NCBI RefSeq assembly: GCF_036880985.1
Contig: NZ_JBAJNO010000009.1
Coordinates: forward strand, 1-64,000
From: Limibacter armeniacum
Lineage (GTDB): Bacteria > Bacteroidota > Bacteroidia > Cytophagales > Flammeovirgaceae
Length of the DNA stretch: 64,000 nt
Direction of reading: 5' to 3'
Part shown: one piece after another, positions 1 through 8,024 of the stretch
Layout of the letters: every line of letters begins with the position of its first letter
Numbering within the stretch: position 1 is the stretch's first letter
The notes under the pieces: generated by a model
Databases searched by the model: none
Seen by the model: the letters and a program-made list of their open reading frames with translations, nothing else
What the model was told of the DNA's origin: nothing
Translations under genes and position numbers: made by a program

Positions 1-234
1 CAGGTTAGCGAGTGCTGACTGGATCTCGTCCAATAGCTCCTGCTCAATATCTGTCAGTGTAGCAGGGTCGGCTTCGTACTTGTCATTGATGCGGTCATAC
101 AATGCCTTGCTGATCACTGGAATGATATGCTTGCGCTCTGTCCTGCGGATGGCAGGTTTTATCAGGTCGATATCAAAGTCATCCTTGACGTTGTCAAGAT
201 TGTTGGCCAGTTCTTCAGGTGTAGAGATTAACAT
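1..234 (-). CDS. Head-tail connector/head-completion candidate, N-terminal 78 residues
   Basis: The minus strand is open from an ATG at 234 to the window edge, giving 78 codons that begin MLISTPEELANN. The start lies 1 base after the portal stop codon (236-238), so it is the next gene of the head operon. The peptide is helical and charged, with a segment IRRTERKHIIPVISKALYD resembling the start of small phage head-completion or connector proteins that usually follow the portal. Assignment rests mainly on position and style, not on a recognised motif. The C-terminus is outside the window. Confidence 0.6.
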   Translation of the reverse strand, partial: MLISTPEELANNLDNVKDDFDIDLIKPAIRRTERKHIIPVISKALYDRINDKYEADPATLTDIEQELLDEIQSALANL

Positions 235-235
235 A

Positions 236-1540
236 TTAGCTATTGGTTTTCTCGGTTACTTCAGCGCCTGAGTCAAGCTTGTTAATCAGGCTGTTTTTGA
301 ATTTCACTTCATACTCCCACCCATTGTAGTCGAATATGAACTGCACCGGCTCCAAGATGATATCCTGGTCAGGCTGAGAAGTGAGGATGTAGTTGTTGAA
401 AGCTACTCGTTGCTCCGAGCCGCCAGCGTTACCCATCTGCTTTCCTGGTGTACTACCAATAAGCGTTGGGTGAACTCCTGCTGCGAATAGGGTGTGTGAG
501 CTGGCTTCCTGCGAATCCTCGATATAGGCACCGTCTTTCAGCTTATTGTCAATTGGGGTAATGGTCCAACCCTTTCGGATGTTACCCATTCCGTCATCAT
601 CTGTAGCAGTCATGATGGCTTTCATGGCATTATCAGTACCAGTCATGGTTTCAGTAAACCATTCCATTTCTTTCTTTACTGTAGCTACCTTTTCACTGGT
701 TGACATGGTGCCCCATTCTTCGTACTTGTCCTCCCACCACCATTTAGCTATTTCTATATGGAATGCGGGTGTTAGCTGATTCTTGAGTGCAGCTTTCTTG
801 AACTCAGGAATACCCATGGCTACTTCGTACCAACCGGACTTACGGACGGTATCCCATGCAGGGAGCGGATAGTATTCCTCATCGATTGCCGGGAATGATA
901 GGGGATAGATCAGCTTATCTGCTTTACTATCTTTTACCGATTGTATAGGGTCATACTCTACATTGATGACATCAACAATGGTCTGGTCTTCTTCCTTGGC
1001 TGCTTTCCAGTCCGGATTGATATAGCATTTCTTGAGTGGGCCACTCTTTATCAGGCCCCATCTGCACCATGCTGCTTTGATGCGGTTGATGTTGGCTATC
1101 TTATTACGGCCATTACCCATGATCAATTCAGGGAACACTGTATGGTAATAGAAGTAGTCCAGGCAAGCAGGGAACAGGTACATACGCTTGAAGTTGGTTC
1201 TCTTGAGCCATTCCTCCACTTCCTTGTCCTGCTTGCGGATAAACGTCTCGTTGCCCTTATCATCTATCTCAGTGACACCGTACACCATACCGCCAGCATA
1301 TAGGGCCTTGGCTTTCCACTCCAATGTCCGTTTGAGTATTGTTGAGCGGCTTACATCCTCGTACATCTCTTGTGGTCTGAGGTTGTTCTTTCCCCAGTGT
1401 GCTATCTCTGTATTACCTGATGAACTGCTGCTGGAAGTCTTGGAGGTTGGACCAATGTTGGTCTTGACCAATGCATTGACACCACCACCGATGTAAGCAG
1501 CAGCTCCGTTCTCACTGATATATATGCTCTGTGCGCTCAT
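236..1540 (-). CDS. Phage portal protein
   Basis: This 434-residue protein would form the dodecameric portal ring at the capsid vertex through which DNA is packaged. The size is right for a portal. The N-terminus is low in complexity and serine-rich, followed by an alpha/beta body, and the region HPTLIGSTPGKQMGNAGGSEQ near residues 360-380 resembles the conserved glycine-rich segment of PBSX/P2-type portals. It starts within the stop region of the 1540-1809 gene and is followed at once by a connector-like gene. Placement in the terminase/portal/connector cluster strongly supports the call; family identity should be confirmed by a profile search. Confidence 0.82.
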   Translation of the reverse strand: MSAQSIYISENGAAAYIGGGVNALVKTNIGPTSKTSSSSSSGNTEIAHWGKNNLRPQEMYEDVSRSTILKRTLEWKAKALYAGGMVYGVTEIDDKGNETFIRKQDKEVEEWLKRTNFKRMYLFPACLDYFYYHTVFPELIMGNGRNKIANINRIKAAWCRWGLIKSGPLKKCYINPDWKAAKEEDQTIVDVINVEYDPIQSVKDSKADKLIYPLSFPAIDEEYYPLPAWDTVRKSGWYEVAMGIPEFKKAALKNQLTPAFHIEIAKWWWEDKYEEWGTMSTSEKVATVKKEMEWFTETMTGTDNAMKAIMTATDDDGMGNIRKGWTITPIDNKLKDGAYIEDSQEASSHTLFAAGVHPTLIGSTPGKQMGNAGGSEQRVAFNNYILTSQPDQDIILEPVQFIFDYNGWEYEVKFKNSLINKLDSGAEVTEKTNS

Positions 1541-1809
1541 TAGCTAGGGATTACTCGGTGATCATTAAAATGTGTCATCAGGAAAATGCAGAACTCTCGG
1601 ATCTTCCCGGCTTTGGTCTTCACCCTGCGATTCCCATGTACATGGCTGATACCCTGCAACTGGCAATCCGAAAGGTGAACTATTTCACCCCCACGGTTAC
1701 GGTTGCTGTCAGCAGTGACAAATGTGATGGAAAAGACTGCTCCTTCTTTCCTCATCATCTCTATTGCGTGCGTTCTAGTGATTGTATTTTCCATAGGGTG
1801 AACTGTCAT
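1540..1809 (-). CDS. Small phage protein of unknown function (89 aa)
   Basis: A short gene lies between the large terminase and the portal; its stop codon overlaps the portal start (TAATG arrangement), implying translational coupling. The product is basic and compact with no recognised motif. Two in-frame starts exist: position 1809 and position 1794 (MENTITRTHA). The second gives a more protein-like N-terminus, but neither has a clear ribosome-binding site. A short inverted repeat (TTCACC/GGTGAA) lies at about 1819-1836 just before the start. Bacteroidota phages often have such a small gene here, but its role is unknown. Confidence 0.6.
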   Translation of the reverse strand: MTVHPMENTITRTHAIEMMRKEGAVFSITFVTADSNRNRGGEIVHLSDCQLQGISHVHGNRRVKTKAGKIREFCIFLMTHFNDHRVIPS

Positions 1810-1967
1810 ATACCATATTTTTCACCTTTAGGGTGAAGTTTTTGCAACAGTGCGCGGCGGGGTCAACTTTGTCTTTAAATAGAATTTTAAAGGTTTTAGA
1901 AATTGAAAAACCGCCTTATTGATATTGTTAGAGTAGATATTTCGAAAATCCCAGTACAGAATTTTTT

Positions 1968-3623
1968 TTAGCCATTCGGCACGAAAGAACTACCTGGTGT
2001 GATCTTTCCTTTATTGACGGCCACTGCCTGCAAATCCCATGAGTCTGAAAAGTGGGTAGTGGTTCGTTGGTCAACACTTGCGTTCCGCTCCCTGCTCTTG
2101 TCCTTCTGTATTTCGCCTTTGCGTCCTTCCTTGACTTTGGCCTGCATCATAGATAGCAATAGCCATTTACAGTTTTCACGGTTGAAGGTCCAGCGGTCAA
2201 TACGCTCATGGTTGCCTGCAAAAATCTTGTGAGCAATCTGATACTTCTCTGATTGTAGTGCAGGTCTGCCAAGATTGATTCGTTTTATTCGCCAGCCTCT
2301 TTTTCTCAGTTGCGCTACAAAGTCATCATTCATAGTCGTCTTTGATCCTGGCGATTTTGTATTGCCCCAATGATCTTCAATGAATGTCACTTCCTTTTTG
2401 AGGTGCGCGAGGTAATAGTCTCCAAAATCATTAGCCAGGTCATAGGTCAGTTTCGGATGCTTCACATACAAAGCATTGACTGTTCGCATCTCCCGTCCAT
2501 GCTGCTGTGACACTGGTAGTGTTGATACTATAGAACCCCAGTCCACTGAAATGATCAGCGGTTTGTTTGGGTCTACATCCGTATCAAATCGGCTATCTCG
2601 TTTGCTGAGTGCTTCAAGGTTGTAGCCCAGTTTTTCCAGATAACTGAAGTTGGACTCTGCTACATAGGTGTGTAACCTGTCACTCAGCATAGGATAGAAG
2701 CCACCCTCAACTTTCCCTGGTCTTTTATTCAGCATTTCAATCATGAAAATGAATAGCGGTAAATCCCTGAATTGCTGCTCTATATATTTAAAGCCAAGGT
2801 TCTGGATATTGTCAAACGCTGAAGCTTCAGAATAGAACATCCCTTTTTTGGAAGGGAAGTACTTTAGTAGCTTGTTAAGCTTCTTGATATCCTCCCAAAT
2901 CAGCAGCCTTTGTTCCTGCTCTTTTGATTGCAGGAAGTCTATCTGTAGATCAACAATTTCATTTCTGATGTCGATGATATCCGTCTGATAATCATCCTTG
3001 TAATAACTTCCATATTCCAGCAACCAATCCGCTTGGTTCATATAAGGCATGGAGCTAAAAATGAAAACACCATGGTGTAAAGGGATATGCTTAAAATAGT
3101 CAAGGTTACCACGGTTGGTGGCTGAGACTTCCTTATCAAACTTATCCTTGTCAAGCTCCAACCCTTCATCGGCTATAATTCCATCAGAGTTGACACCCCT
3201 TGCAGAACTACTATTGCCATCTTGAGATACAAATTGAAAGATTGTCCCGGTATAGAAATAAATACAGTTGTCATACTTGGCTGGCGGTTCGTAAGGCTCA
3301 TCCCAGTCCCAAAGCTTTGGAGCCTTCCGGCCAATGAAAAAATGATAGTCCTTGATATAGCCAATCCGTTCCAGTGAAGCTACCGTAGAGGGAAGTGTCT
3401 TACTTAAAATGGCACTGTAGGTCCTGCCAACAAGCATCCACTTTGAGCGAGGCATAAGCTGTACAATCAAGTGCATCAGCCATGCAATCAATGAAGACTT
3501 ACCTGTTCCCCTTCCCCAAATAGATATTGAAGAAGCAAACTTGTGAATCATGTATCGAAGCTGAGGTTTATTGAATTTCAGCTGCTTTATTACAAGATCA
3601 TTCTTCTTCTTTTTCTTTGCCAT
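1968..3623 (-). CDS. Terminase large subunit
   Basis: This is the ATP-driven DNA-packaging motor and nuclease (551 residues). The Walker A motif GRGTGKSS lies at residues 37-44 and a Walker B-like IIADE ends at D152-E153. The C-terminal nuclease half contains IISVDWGS near residue 372 and a later FIEDHWG acidic segment, consistent with the RNase H-like fold of TerL. The gene start overlaps the end of the small-terminase gene by 26 bases in another frame, a typical TerS-TerL coupling. The length is normal for the family. The start codon begins a lysine-rich MAKKKKKND leader that is encoded within the overlap. Confidence 0.93.
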   Translation of the reverse strand: MAKKKKKNDLVIKQLKFNKPQLRYMIHKFASSISIWGRGTGKSSLIAWLMHLIVQLMPRSKWMLVGRTYSAILSKTLPSTVASLERIGYIKDYHFFIGRKAPKLWDWDEPYEPPAKYDNCIYFYTGTIFQFVSQDGNSSSARGVNSDGIIADEGLELDKDKFDKEVSATNRGNLDYFKHIPLHHGVFIFSSMPYMNQADWLLEYGSYYKDDYQTDIIDIRNEIVDLQIDFLQSKEQEQRLLIWEDIKKLNKLLKYFPSKKGMFYSEASAFDNIQNLGFKYIEQQFRDLPLFIFMIEMLNKRPGKVEGGFYPMLSDRLHTYVAESNFSYLEKLGYNLEALSKRDSRFDTDVDPNKPLIISVDWGSIVSTLPVSQQHGREMRTVNALYVKHPKLTYDLANDFGDYYLAHLKKEVTFIEDHWGNTKSPGSKTTMNDDFVAQLRKRGWRIKRINLGRPALQSEKYQIAHKIFAGNHERIDRWTFNRENCKWLLLSMMQAKVKEGRKGEIQKDKSRERNASVDQRTTTHFSDSWDLQAVAVNKGKITPGSSFVPNG

Positions 3624-4215
3624 CGAGTATCATTTTCATTTCTTCCCTACTTACTTCCATTTCCTCCATTGCATCAACCACCATTTGATGTTTTTGCTTA
3701 GGAAGGCTGGAAAGGTCCTCAAAGTCAATATCGATTACCTCACCATTTGAAATTAGCTGGATCAAGTATTGATGTGTTGGCAAATCAGGTACAGCACCGT
3801 CAGCCTGTTCAAGCCTTGAGAGCTTAATCATCTGCTCATTGGCTCGGAGCATAAACTCTACATCCTTTGCTTTAGCCGCTATCCTGAAAGCATCCATGGC
3901 CAATTCATAATGAATAGCCCTTAGACCTTCCTTCTCAGCTATATTCAAATTTCCATAAAGCCTATATGCTGCCTTGCAGTCCTTGTATGCCTGACTTTCA
4001 CAGATACCGAACTCATCCATTAAGGAGATTACTACATTGGATTTTTTCTGTCCAGACAATAACATCGACCATGCAGCACGTATCCGGATTGAAGCAGCCT
4101 GTTCTTTGGCGCTCAATTCTACAGACTCATCAATGCTGTTGGCTTTGATCCTGTCCAACAGGTTGCCTTTATCATTCAGCAGTTTTTTGTAGTAACCTCC
4201 TAATTTTCTTTTCAC
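3598..4215 (-). CDS. Terminase small subunit-like protein
   Basis: This 205-residue, mostly helical protein lies directly upstream of and overlaps TerL, the usual place of the DNA-recognition subunit of the packaging complex. The region around residues 45-90 (RIRAAWSMLLSGQKKSNVV, then a CESQAYKDCKAAYRLYG stretch) looks like a helix-turn-helix found in small terminases, followed by a helical oligomerisation part and an acidic tail ending KEKEEE. Its ATG overlaps the preceding stop by 4 bases. The functional call combines position and architecture; no catalytic motif is expected. Confidence 0.72.
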   Translation of the reverse strand: MKRKLGGYYKKLLNDKGNLLDRIKANSIDESVELSAKEQAASIRIRAAWSMLLSGQKKSNVVISLMDEFGICESQAYKDCKAAYRLYGNLNIAEKEGLRAIHYELAMDAFRIAAKAKDVEFMLRANEQMIKLSRLEQADGAVPDLPTHQYLIQLISNGEVIDIDFEDLSSLPKQKHQMVVDAMEEMEVSREEMKMILDGKEKEEE

Positions 4216-4952
4216 GCGATGGATGCTTTCAGTTCAGCAAGGGTATCTTCCCACTTCTCAACTAAATGGGCCTTGCTATCATCTTTTCTGTATTTGCTAA
4301 TCATCTTCTGAGCATGCACGATTTTCTTTTTAACCTCTTCCTGCTCTTCCTCAGATAGAGTTGTAGGCTCAGGCGTTGGCACTACCTTTTCCCCGTTCTT
4401 GGCTGCATCAAGTTTGTTATGCACTTCAGGAAGTATCTTGATAGCAATCTCCTTGCACCTGAGAGCGGCTTCCTTTCGTTCCTCGATATGAGTCTGAGCG
4501 TTTAGCTTGTTATGGAACAGGAAATTGAACTCATCATACAAAGCCCTTCTTTCCTTGTACAGCGGTTCCAAGCTTGCCTCATCCACCCGGTCATCAGGTT
4601 CGGTCAGCTCGGTTAAGCCTTCCTTGAAATCAACTTCCTCAGCTTCCTGCTCAGCTGGAGCTTCAGTATCTTCAGCTTCCTGCTCTGCTGTAGTTTCTTC
4701 AGCAGCTTCAAGTTTAATAGGCTGGTTTTCCTGCTTTACCTTTTCTTCCTGAGCCTTTTTACTGTTTGTGTCCTGCTCATACTTCAGGTACATGTACTTC
4801 AGTACAGAGTTAAGCTTCCGGACATTGTAGTCTGTCTTTCCTCTTTGGAATAGGGCTACAAGGTTACGGTTCTTGCCGTACTTCAGGTATAGTCTGACAC
4901 CCGCCTCATAGGAGGGTGTCTTTTGTTCCAAATACTTTTTGATGTCTTTCAT
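4212..4952 (-). CDS. Acidic coiled-coil protein of the head module
   Basis: This is a 246-residue protein. The N-terminal 60 residues look folded (YLEQKTPSYEAGVRLYLKYG), the middle (about residues 65-115) is a very acidic Glu/Ala/Thr linker with the near-repeat PAEQEAE, and the C-terminal half is charged helix likely to form a coiled coil. It overlaps its neighbours by 1 and 4 bases. Its place between an accessory head protein and the small terminase suggests a structural or assembly role, but I do not recognise the family. The acidic linker could make it flexible or DNA-mimicking; that is speculation. Confidence 0.65.
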   Translation of the reverse strand: MKDIKKYLEQKTPSYEAGVRLYLKYGKNRNLVALFQRGKTDYNVRKLNSVLKYMYLKYEQDTNSKKAQEEKVKQENQPIKLEAAEETTAEQEAEDTEAPAEQEAEEVDFKEGLTELTEPDDRVDEASLEPLYKERRALYDEFNFLFHNKLNAQTHIEERKEAALRCKEIAIKILPEVHNKLDAAKNGEKVVPTPEPTTLSEEEQEEVKKKIVHAQKMISKYRKDDSKAHLVEKWEDTLAELKASIA

Positions 4953-5524
4953 TATACGCCAGGAGTGATTACGCCCGTGAATGGATCTTGCACGCTGTCA
5001 TCAGACAACTTTACAGTACCCATAAAAATAGGTGCAGGACCTTTTCGAGCTGATTGGAAATTGAATGTATTACCTCTTCGATCTGCTGAAGCAGCACCAG
5101 TTGTAGCAACTCCACCAGATACACGCTTGGCCGGATAGCCACGATGTCCAAGCATACGTGTTTGGCCATCCATTTCACGCACAAGGATAATGAAGTTGCC
5201 ATTCTGCGTGTACTGGTCAAAACCAAGCATTTCCCCTTTGGAACCCGGATGCAAAAACTCTATGGAGTTCAATTTTGACATGCCGTCAAACTCACCCTGA
5301 GATTCCCCATCAAGCTTCAATGTCTCAATGGTTCCATAGACACGCGTGAACCCTACAGTATTGGCGAATACAATATCTCCCGTGATCGTCACCAAATCTG
5401 ACAGCAGGTTATCTACATAAGCAGGTTCGTCAGATACAGGAACAGGAAGCGTTACAATATCTTCAAGTTTGGCAATGGCAAGGATCTGTTCCAGTCCCCA
5501 GGGTTTGGCTCGCCATCGTTCCAT
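4952..5524 (-). CDS. Accessory phage structural protein next to the capsid gene
   Basis: A 190-residue beta-rich protein (start MERWRAKPWG) sits directly downstream of the major capsid gene. It resembles medium-sized Bacteroidota phage structural proteins that follow the capsid gene and may be a decoration or tail-tube-like subunit; the exact role is unknown. The start at 5524 is preceded by AGAAGA. The frame is open up to 5593, but that extension looks non-coding. A second ATG at 5541 in another frame encodes MLEDVLWNDGEPNPG and would join this frame by a -1 slip at GGGG, giving a GEPNPGGLEQ junction. The gene may therefore need a frameshift or carry an error. Confidence 0.7.
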   Translation of the reverse strand: MERWRAKPWGLEQILAIAKLEDIVTLPVPVSDEPAYVDNLLSDLVTITGDIVFANTVGFTRVYGTIETLKLDGESQGEFDGMSKLNSIEFLHPGSKGEMLGFDQYTQNGNFIILVREMDGQTRMLGHRGYPAKRVSGGVATTGAASADRRGNTFNFQSARKGPAPIFMGTVKLSDDSVQDPFTGVITPGV

Positions 5525-5608
5525 AAAACATCTTCTAACATGATTGATATGATTTGTAAGAAGTGAGAGAATAGGTCTGATTGGCGTTATCAATCAGACC
5601 TTTATTGG

Positions 5609-6595
5609 TTAGGCTTGGTCGTTGATCCAAACCGCATCTAGGGTGGCAAACTGAACACCAAAGGCAAGCGCAAGGAAGATGGCCAACGTTTTAGGGTTGG
5701 TCTTCATTACCTCGATTTTCTCCTGGTCAGATTCACCGTCAATACCCACACACATATTCCATTCAGGAGAAATGATCACACGTTGAGAGGTACCCATTCC
5801 AGCCAAAGGAACAATCTCACACATACCCGCTGAGCCTTCCAAGTAGGTTTGCTCATACTTGGTATTGTATGGATTTGCACCAGTCTCGGCTTTGTAATCG
5901 TCACAATATTTATCGTAAACATTGTAACTCATGTACATCTTAACAGGTCTGCTTCTGAAGGCATCGTCAATTTGACGGTACATGTCTTTAAGCTTCGTTA
6001 GTGCATCCGCTGAAGTGATTGCACCTGTAGCAATGACGTTACCTCTTGTAAGGTCAAAACCTTCTGTTGCATCACCAGCATTGTCTATCGCTGATTGCGC
6101 GCCAATGGCAAGCTCATCCGTGATGATCTTAAAGAAGCCATTATTCACATCCACCGCATCGGTACCAGCACTGTTATAGATGCCATTAAACAGGACATCC
6201 ATATTCAGTTCATGACCTACAGTAGCGAGAATCTGCTCAAAAAATTCTTTCTCAAAAGGATGGTCACTTGCATCGACACCCTTTTTCATAAGCATGGCTA
6301 ACCATGACTTACGGTATTCCAATGGGTTTTCTTCCAAGTTGACCTCACCAATCTGTACCTGCAAGGTCCTTGGCTTGATGGCACCCACATTGGCTTTTTT
6401 AGACCAATCCTTACCGTAAGGTTTTAGGAGCTTTTCAAGTTGCAGCGTGGAAAGAACATAACGGTCCTTGATTCCTGGCAAGACATTAAAGTGATTGAAA
6501 ATGTCATCCATGGAAGTGGTGGGGATGGTAATCAGCTCTCGCTGAAATTCCTCACAGTATTGCTGTAATGCTTCAATATTAATAGCGTCAGGCAT
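5609..6595 (-). CDS. Major capsid protein (HK97-fold candidate)
   Basis: This 328-residue protein lies immediately downstream of the capsid protease-scaffold gene, the standard order. The sequence fits a major capsid protein: an N-terminal helical arm, then RTLQVQIGEVNLEENPLEYR near residues 75-95, and a long central domain. A C-terminal half follows with MYMSYNVYDKYCDDYK and a hydrophobic stretch LAIFLALAFGVQFATL near the end. It has no signal peptide or enzyme motif. It would form the icosahedral shell. The identification rests on length, order and overall pattern. Confidence 0.8.
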   Translation of the reverse strand: MPDAINIEALQQYCEEFQRELITIPTTSMDDIFNHFNVLPGIKDRYVLSTLQLEKLLKPYGKDWSKKANVGAIKPRTLQVQIGEVNLEENPLEYRKSWLAMLMKKGVDASDHPFEKEFFEQILATVGHELNMDVLFNGIYNSAGTDAVDVNNGFFKIITDELAIGAQSAIDNAGDATEGFDLTRGNVIATGAITSADALTKLKDMYRQIDDAFRSRPVKMYMSYNVYDKYCDDYKAETGANPYNTKYEQTYLEGSAGMCEIVPLAGMGTSQRVIISPEWNMCVGIDGESDQEKIEVMKTNPKTLAIFLALAFGVQFATLDAVWINDQA

Positions 6596-6622
6596 TTCTA
6601 TGAAATGTTAGAAGGTGAAGGA

Positions 6623-7903
6623 TTATTTTCTCATTCTGGCGATACGCTCCTGTCTTTGTTTTCCGACAGTAGAAAAGTGAGCGGCTTCAGCGTCAGTAGA
6701 TGGGCTGCTGTCGTTGTCGCTATTGCCAGTAGCTGGTTGCGTACTGCTTGCGGACGGACTCTTTTCCAGCTCCTGGATACGAGCCTCAAGCGTAGCTATA
6801 TTTTCGTTAGCTGCTGAAAGATCAGAGTTGGCTGTTTCCAAATTGGCATTGGCAGTTTCAAGCTGCGTTTGTACCGCTTCTGATGCAGCCAAAGACTGCT
6901 CGATGGTATCCATCTGTTCGTTGTTAAGCACAACGCCCTCTTCTGTAGCGTCAAGCTCAGTAGCGTTTAAAGCTGCAAAAGTGCGTGCCCATTTGTTGGT
7001 GGTGATATTTGACATTTTGGTATTGGTCTTTTTTGAAGAATTTGATTTATCTGTAAGTGCGGATAACCTTTTGAGTGCAAAGTTTTCATCTCCAATGGCA
7101 TCGATCAGACCAACTTCCAATGCTTCGCTGCTGGTGAAAATGGCTCCTTTGAACAAGGTCTTATGATTTAGCTTCAACTTTCCACGTCGGTTTTTCTTGA
7201 TACCGTTCACAAAGGCATTGTTAAGTGGGTTCAGGATTTTTTGCTTATATGGTTCAGTGTTACCTTCCATCAATGCCCTGTACTCACTGTTTTTTTCTGA
7301 GGCATCATCAGCGTAAATACTATTGAACTTTACGCCCAAACTTTCCCAATACTCACGGTCATCTACATAATTCATCATTGCACCAATAGAGCCGATCAGG
7401 TTGGTATCATGTGAGCTAATAATCTCATCTGCTGCACTGGCAATCCACATAGCAGCAGAAGCGGCCATTCCATCACTGACAAAAGCAGCAACAGGTTTAC
7501 GGGTATTTCGGATTGTATCTACCAATGTTTGTGTACCATCAGCCTGACCACCTGGAGAGTCAATATCCAACAGGATAGCGTCAATATCCGGATCATTATC
7601 AAAGGCAATAATTTGTTTTGATTTGGTAATGGTCCCCTCAGGGCCACACTGTTGGTCATTCTTCATGACAACACCATGGATCTTGACAACCCCGAATCTT
7701 CTCTGCTTACTTACTCCACTGGAGGCAACAGTATAATTCATCGTGTTGGAGCGGTGCGCTTCCCGAAGCTGAGCAAGGTCTTTTCCTTCCCAGAAACTAC
7801 GTCCGGACAATATGGAGTTGATCAGTGGTACAAATCCTTTGACAGAGTCTTGATTAATAGCCCAGACGCTATTAAGTATGGTAGAAATAAGTGCTGTATT
7901 CAT
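6623..7903 (-). CDS. S49-family capsid maturation protease fused to a scaffold-like domain
   Basis: The N-terminal part (about residues 65-280) is a ClpP/SppA-fold serine protease of family S49: IDSPGGQADG at 114-123 and SDGMAASAAMW with the likely catalytic Ser149. Such proteins cleave scaffold and shell proteins in phage proheads. The C-terminal part (about 297-426) is a Glu/Ala/Asn-rich coiled coil (repeats of LETANANLETANSDLSAANE type) ending in a basic tail, as expected of a scaffolding domain. An internal ATG at 7015 (MSNITTNKWAR) begins the scaffold part and could allow separate expression, as in lambda C/Nu3. The protein is first in the head operon, before the capsid gene. Confidence 0.88.
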   Translation of the reverse strand: MNTALISTILNSVWAINQDSVKGFVPLINSILSGRSFWEGKDLAQLREAHRSNTMNYTVASSGVSKQRRFGVVKIHGVVMKNDQQCGPEGTITKSKQIIAFDNDPDIDAILLDIDSPGGQADGTQTLVDTIRNTRKPVAAFVSDGMAASAAMWIASAADEIISSHDTNLIGSIGAMMNYVDDREYWESLGVKFNSIYADDASEKNSEYRALMEGNTEPYKQKILNPLNNAFVNGIKKNRRGKLKLNHKTLFKGAIFTSSEALEVGLIDAIGDENFALKRLSALTDKSNSSKKTNTKMSNITTNKWARTFAALNATELDATEEGVVLNNEQMDTIEQSLAASEAVQTQLETANANLETANSDLSAANENIATLEARIQELEKSPSASSTQPATGNSDNDSSPSTDAEAAHFSTVGKQRQERIARMRK

Positions 7904-7994
7904 TGCGCTTCAGTTCGGTGATTCGATTTTGAAGCAATAACAGGATAGGAGATGTTTTCCCGTAGGACAAAAAGTTGTTCAATAGAAAGGTGAA

Positions 7995-8020
7995 AAAGCC
8001 TCCCGGTGATGGGAGGCTTT
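7995..8020 (-). terminator. Rho-independent terminator between adhesin and head units
   Basis: A 10-bp perfect stem (AAAGCCTCCC/GGGAGGCTTT) with a 6-base loop is followed, read on the minus strand, by a run of T. It lies 5 bases past the stop of the 944-residue gene, so that gene and the one before it probably form their own transcription unit, separate from the head genes starting at 7903. Confidence 0.8.
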
Positions 8021-8024
8021 CTTG

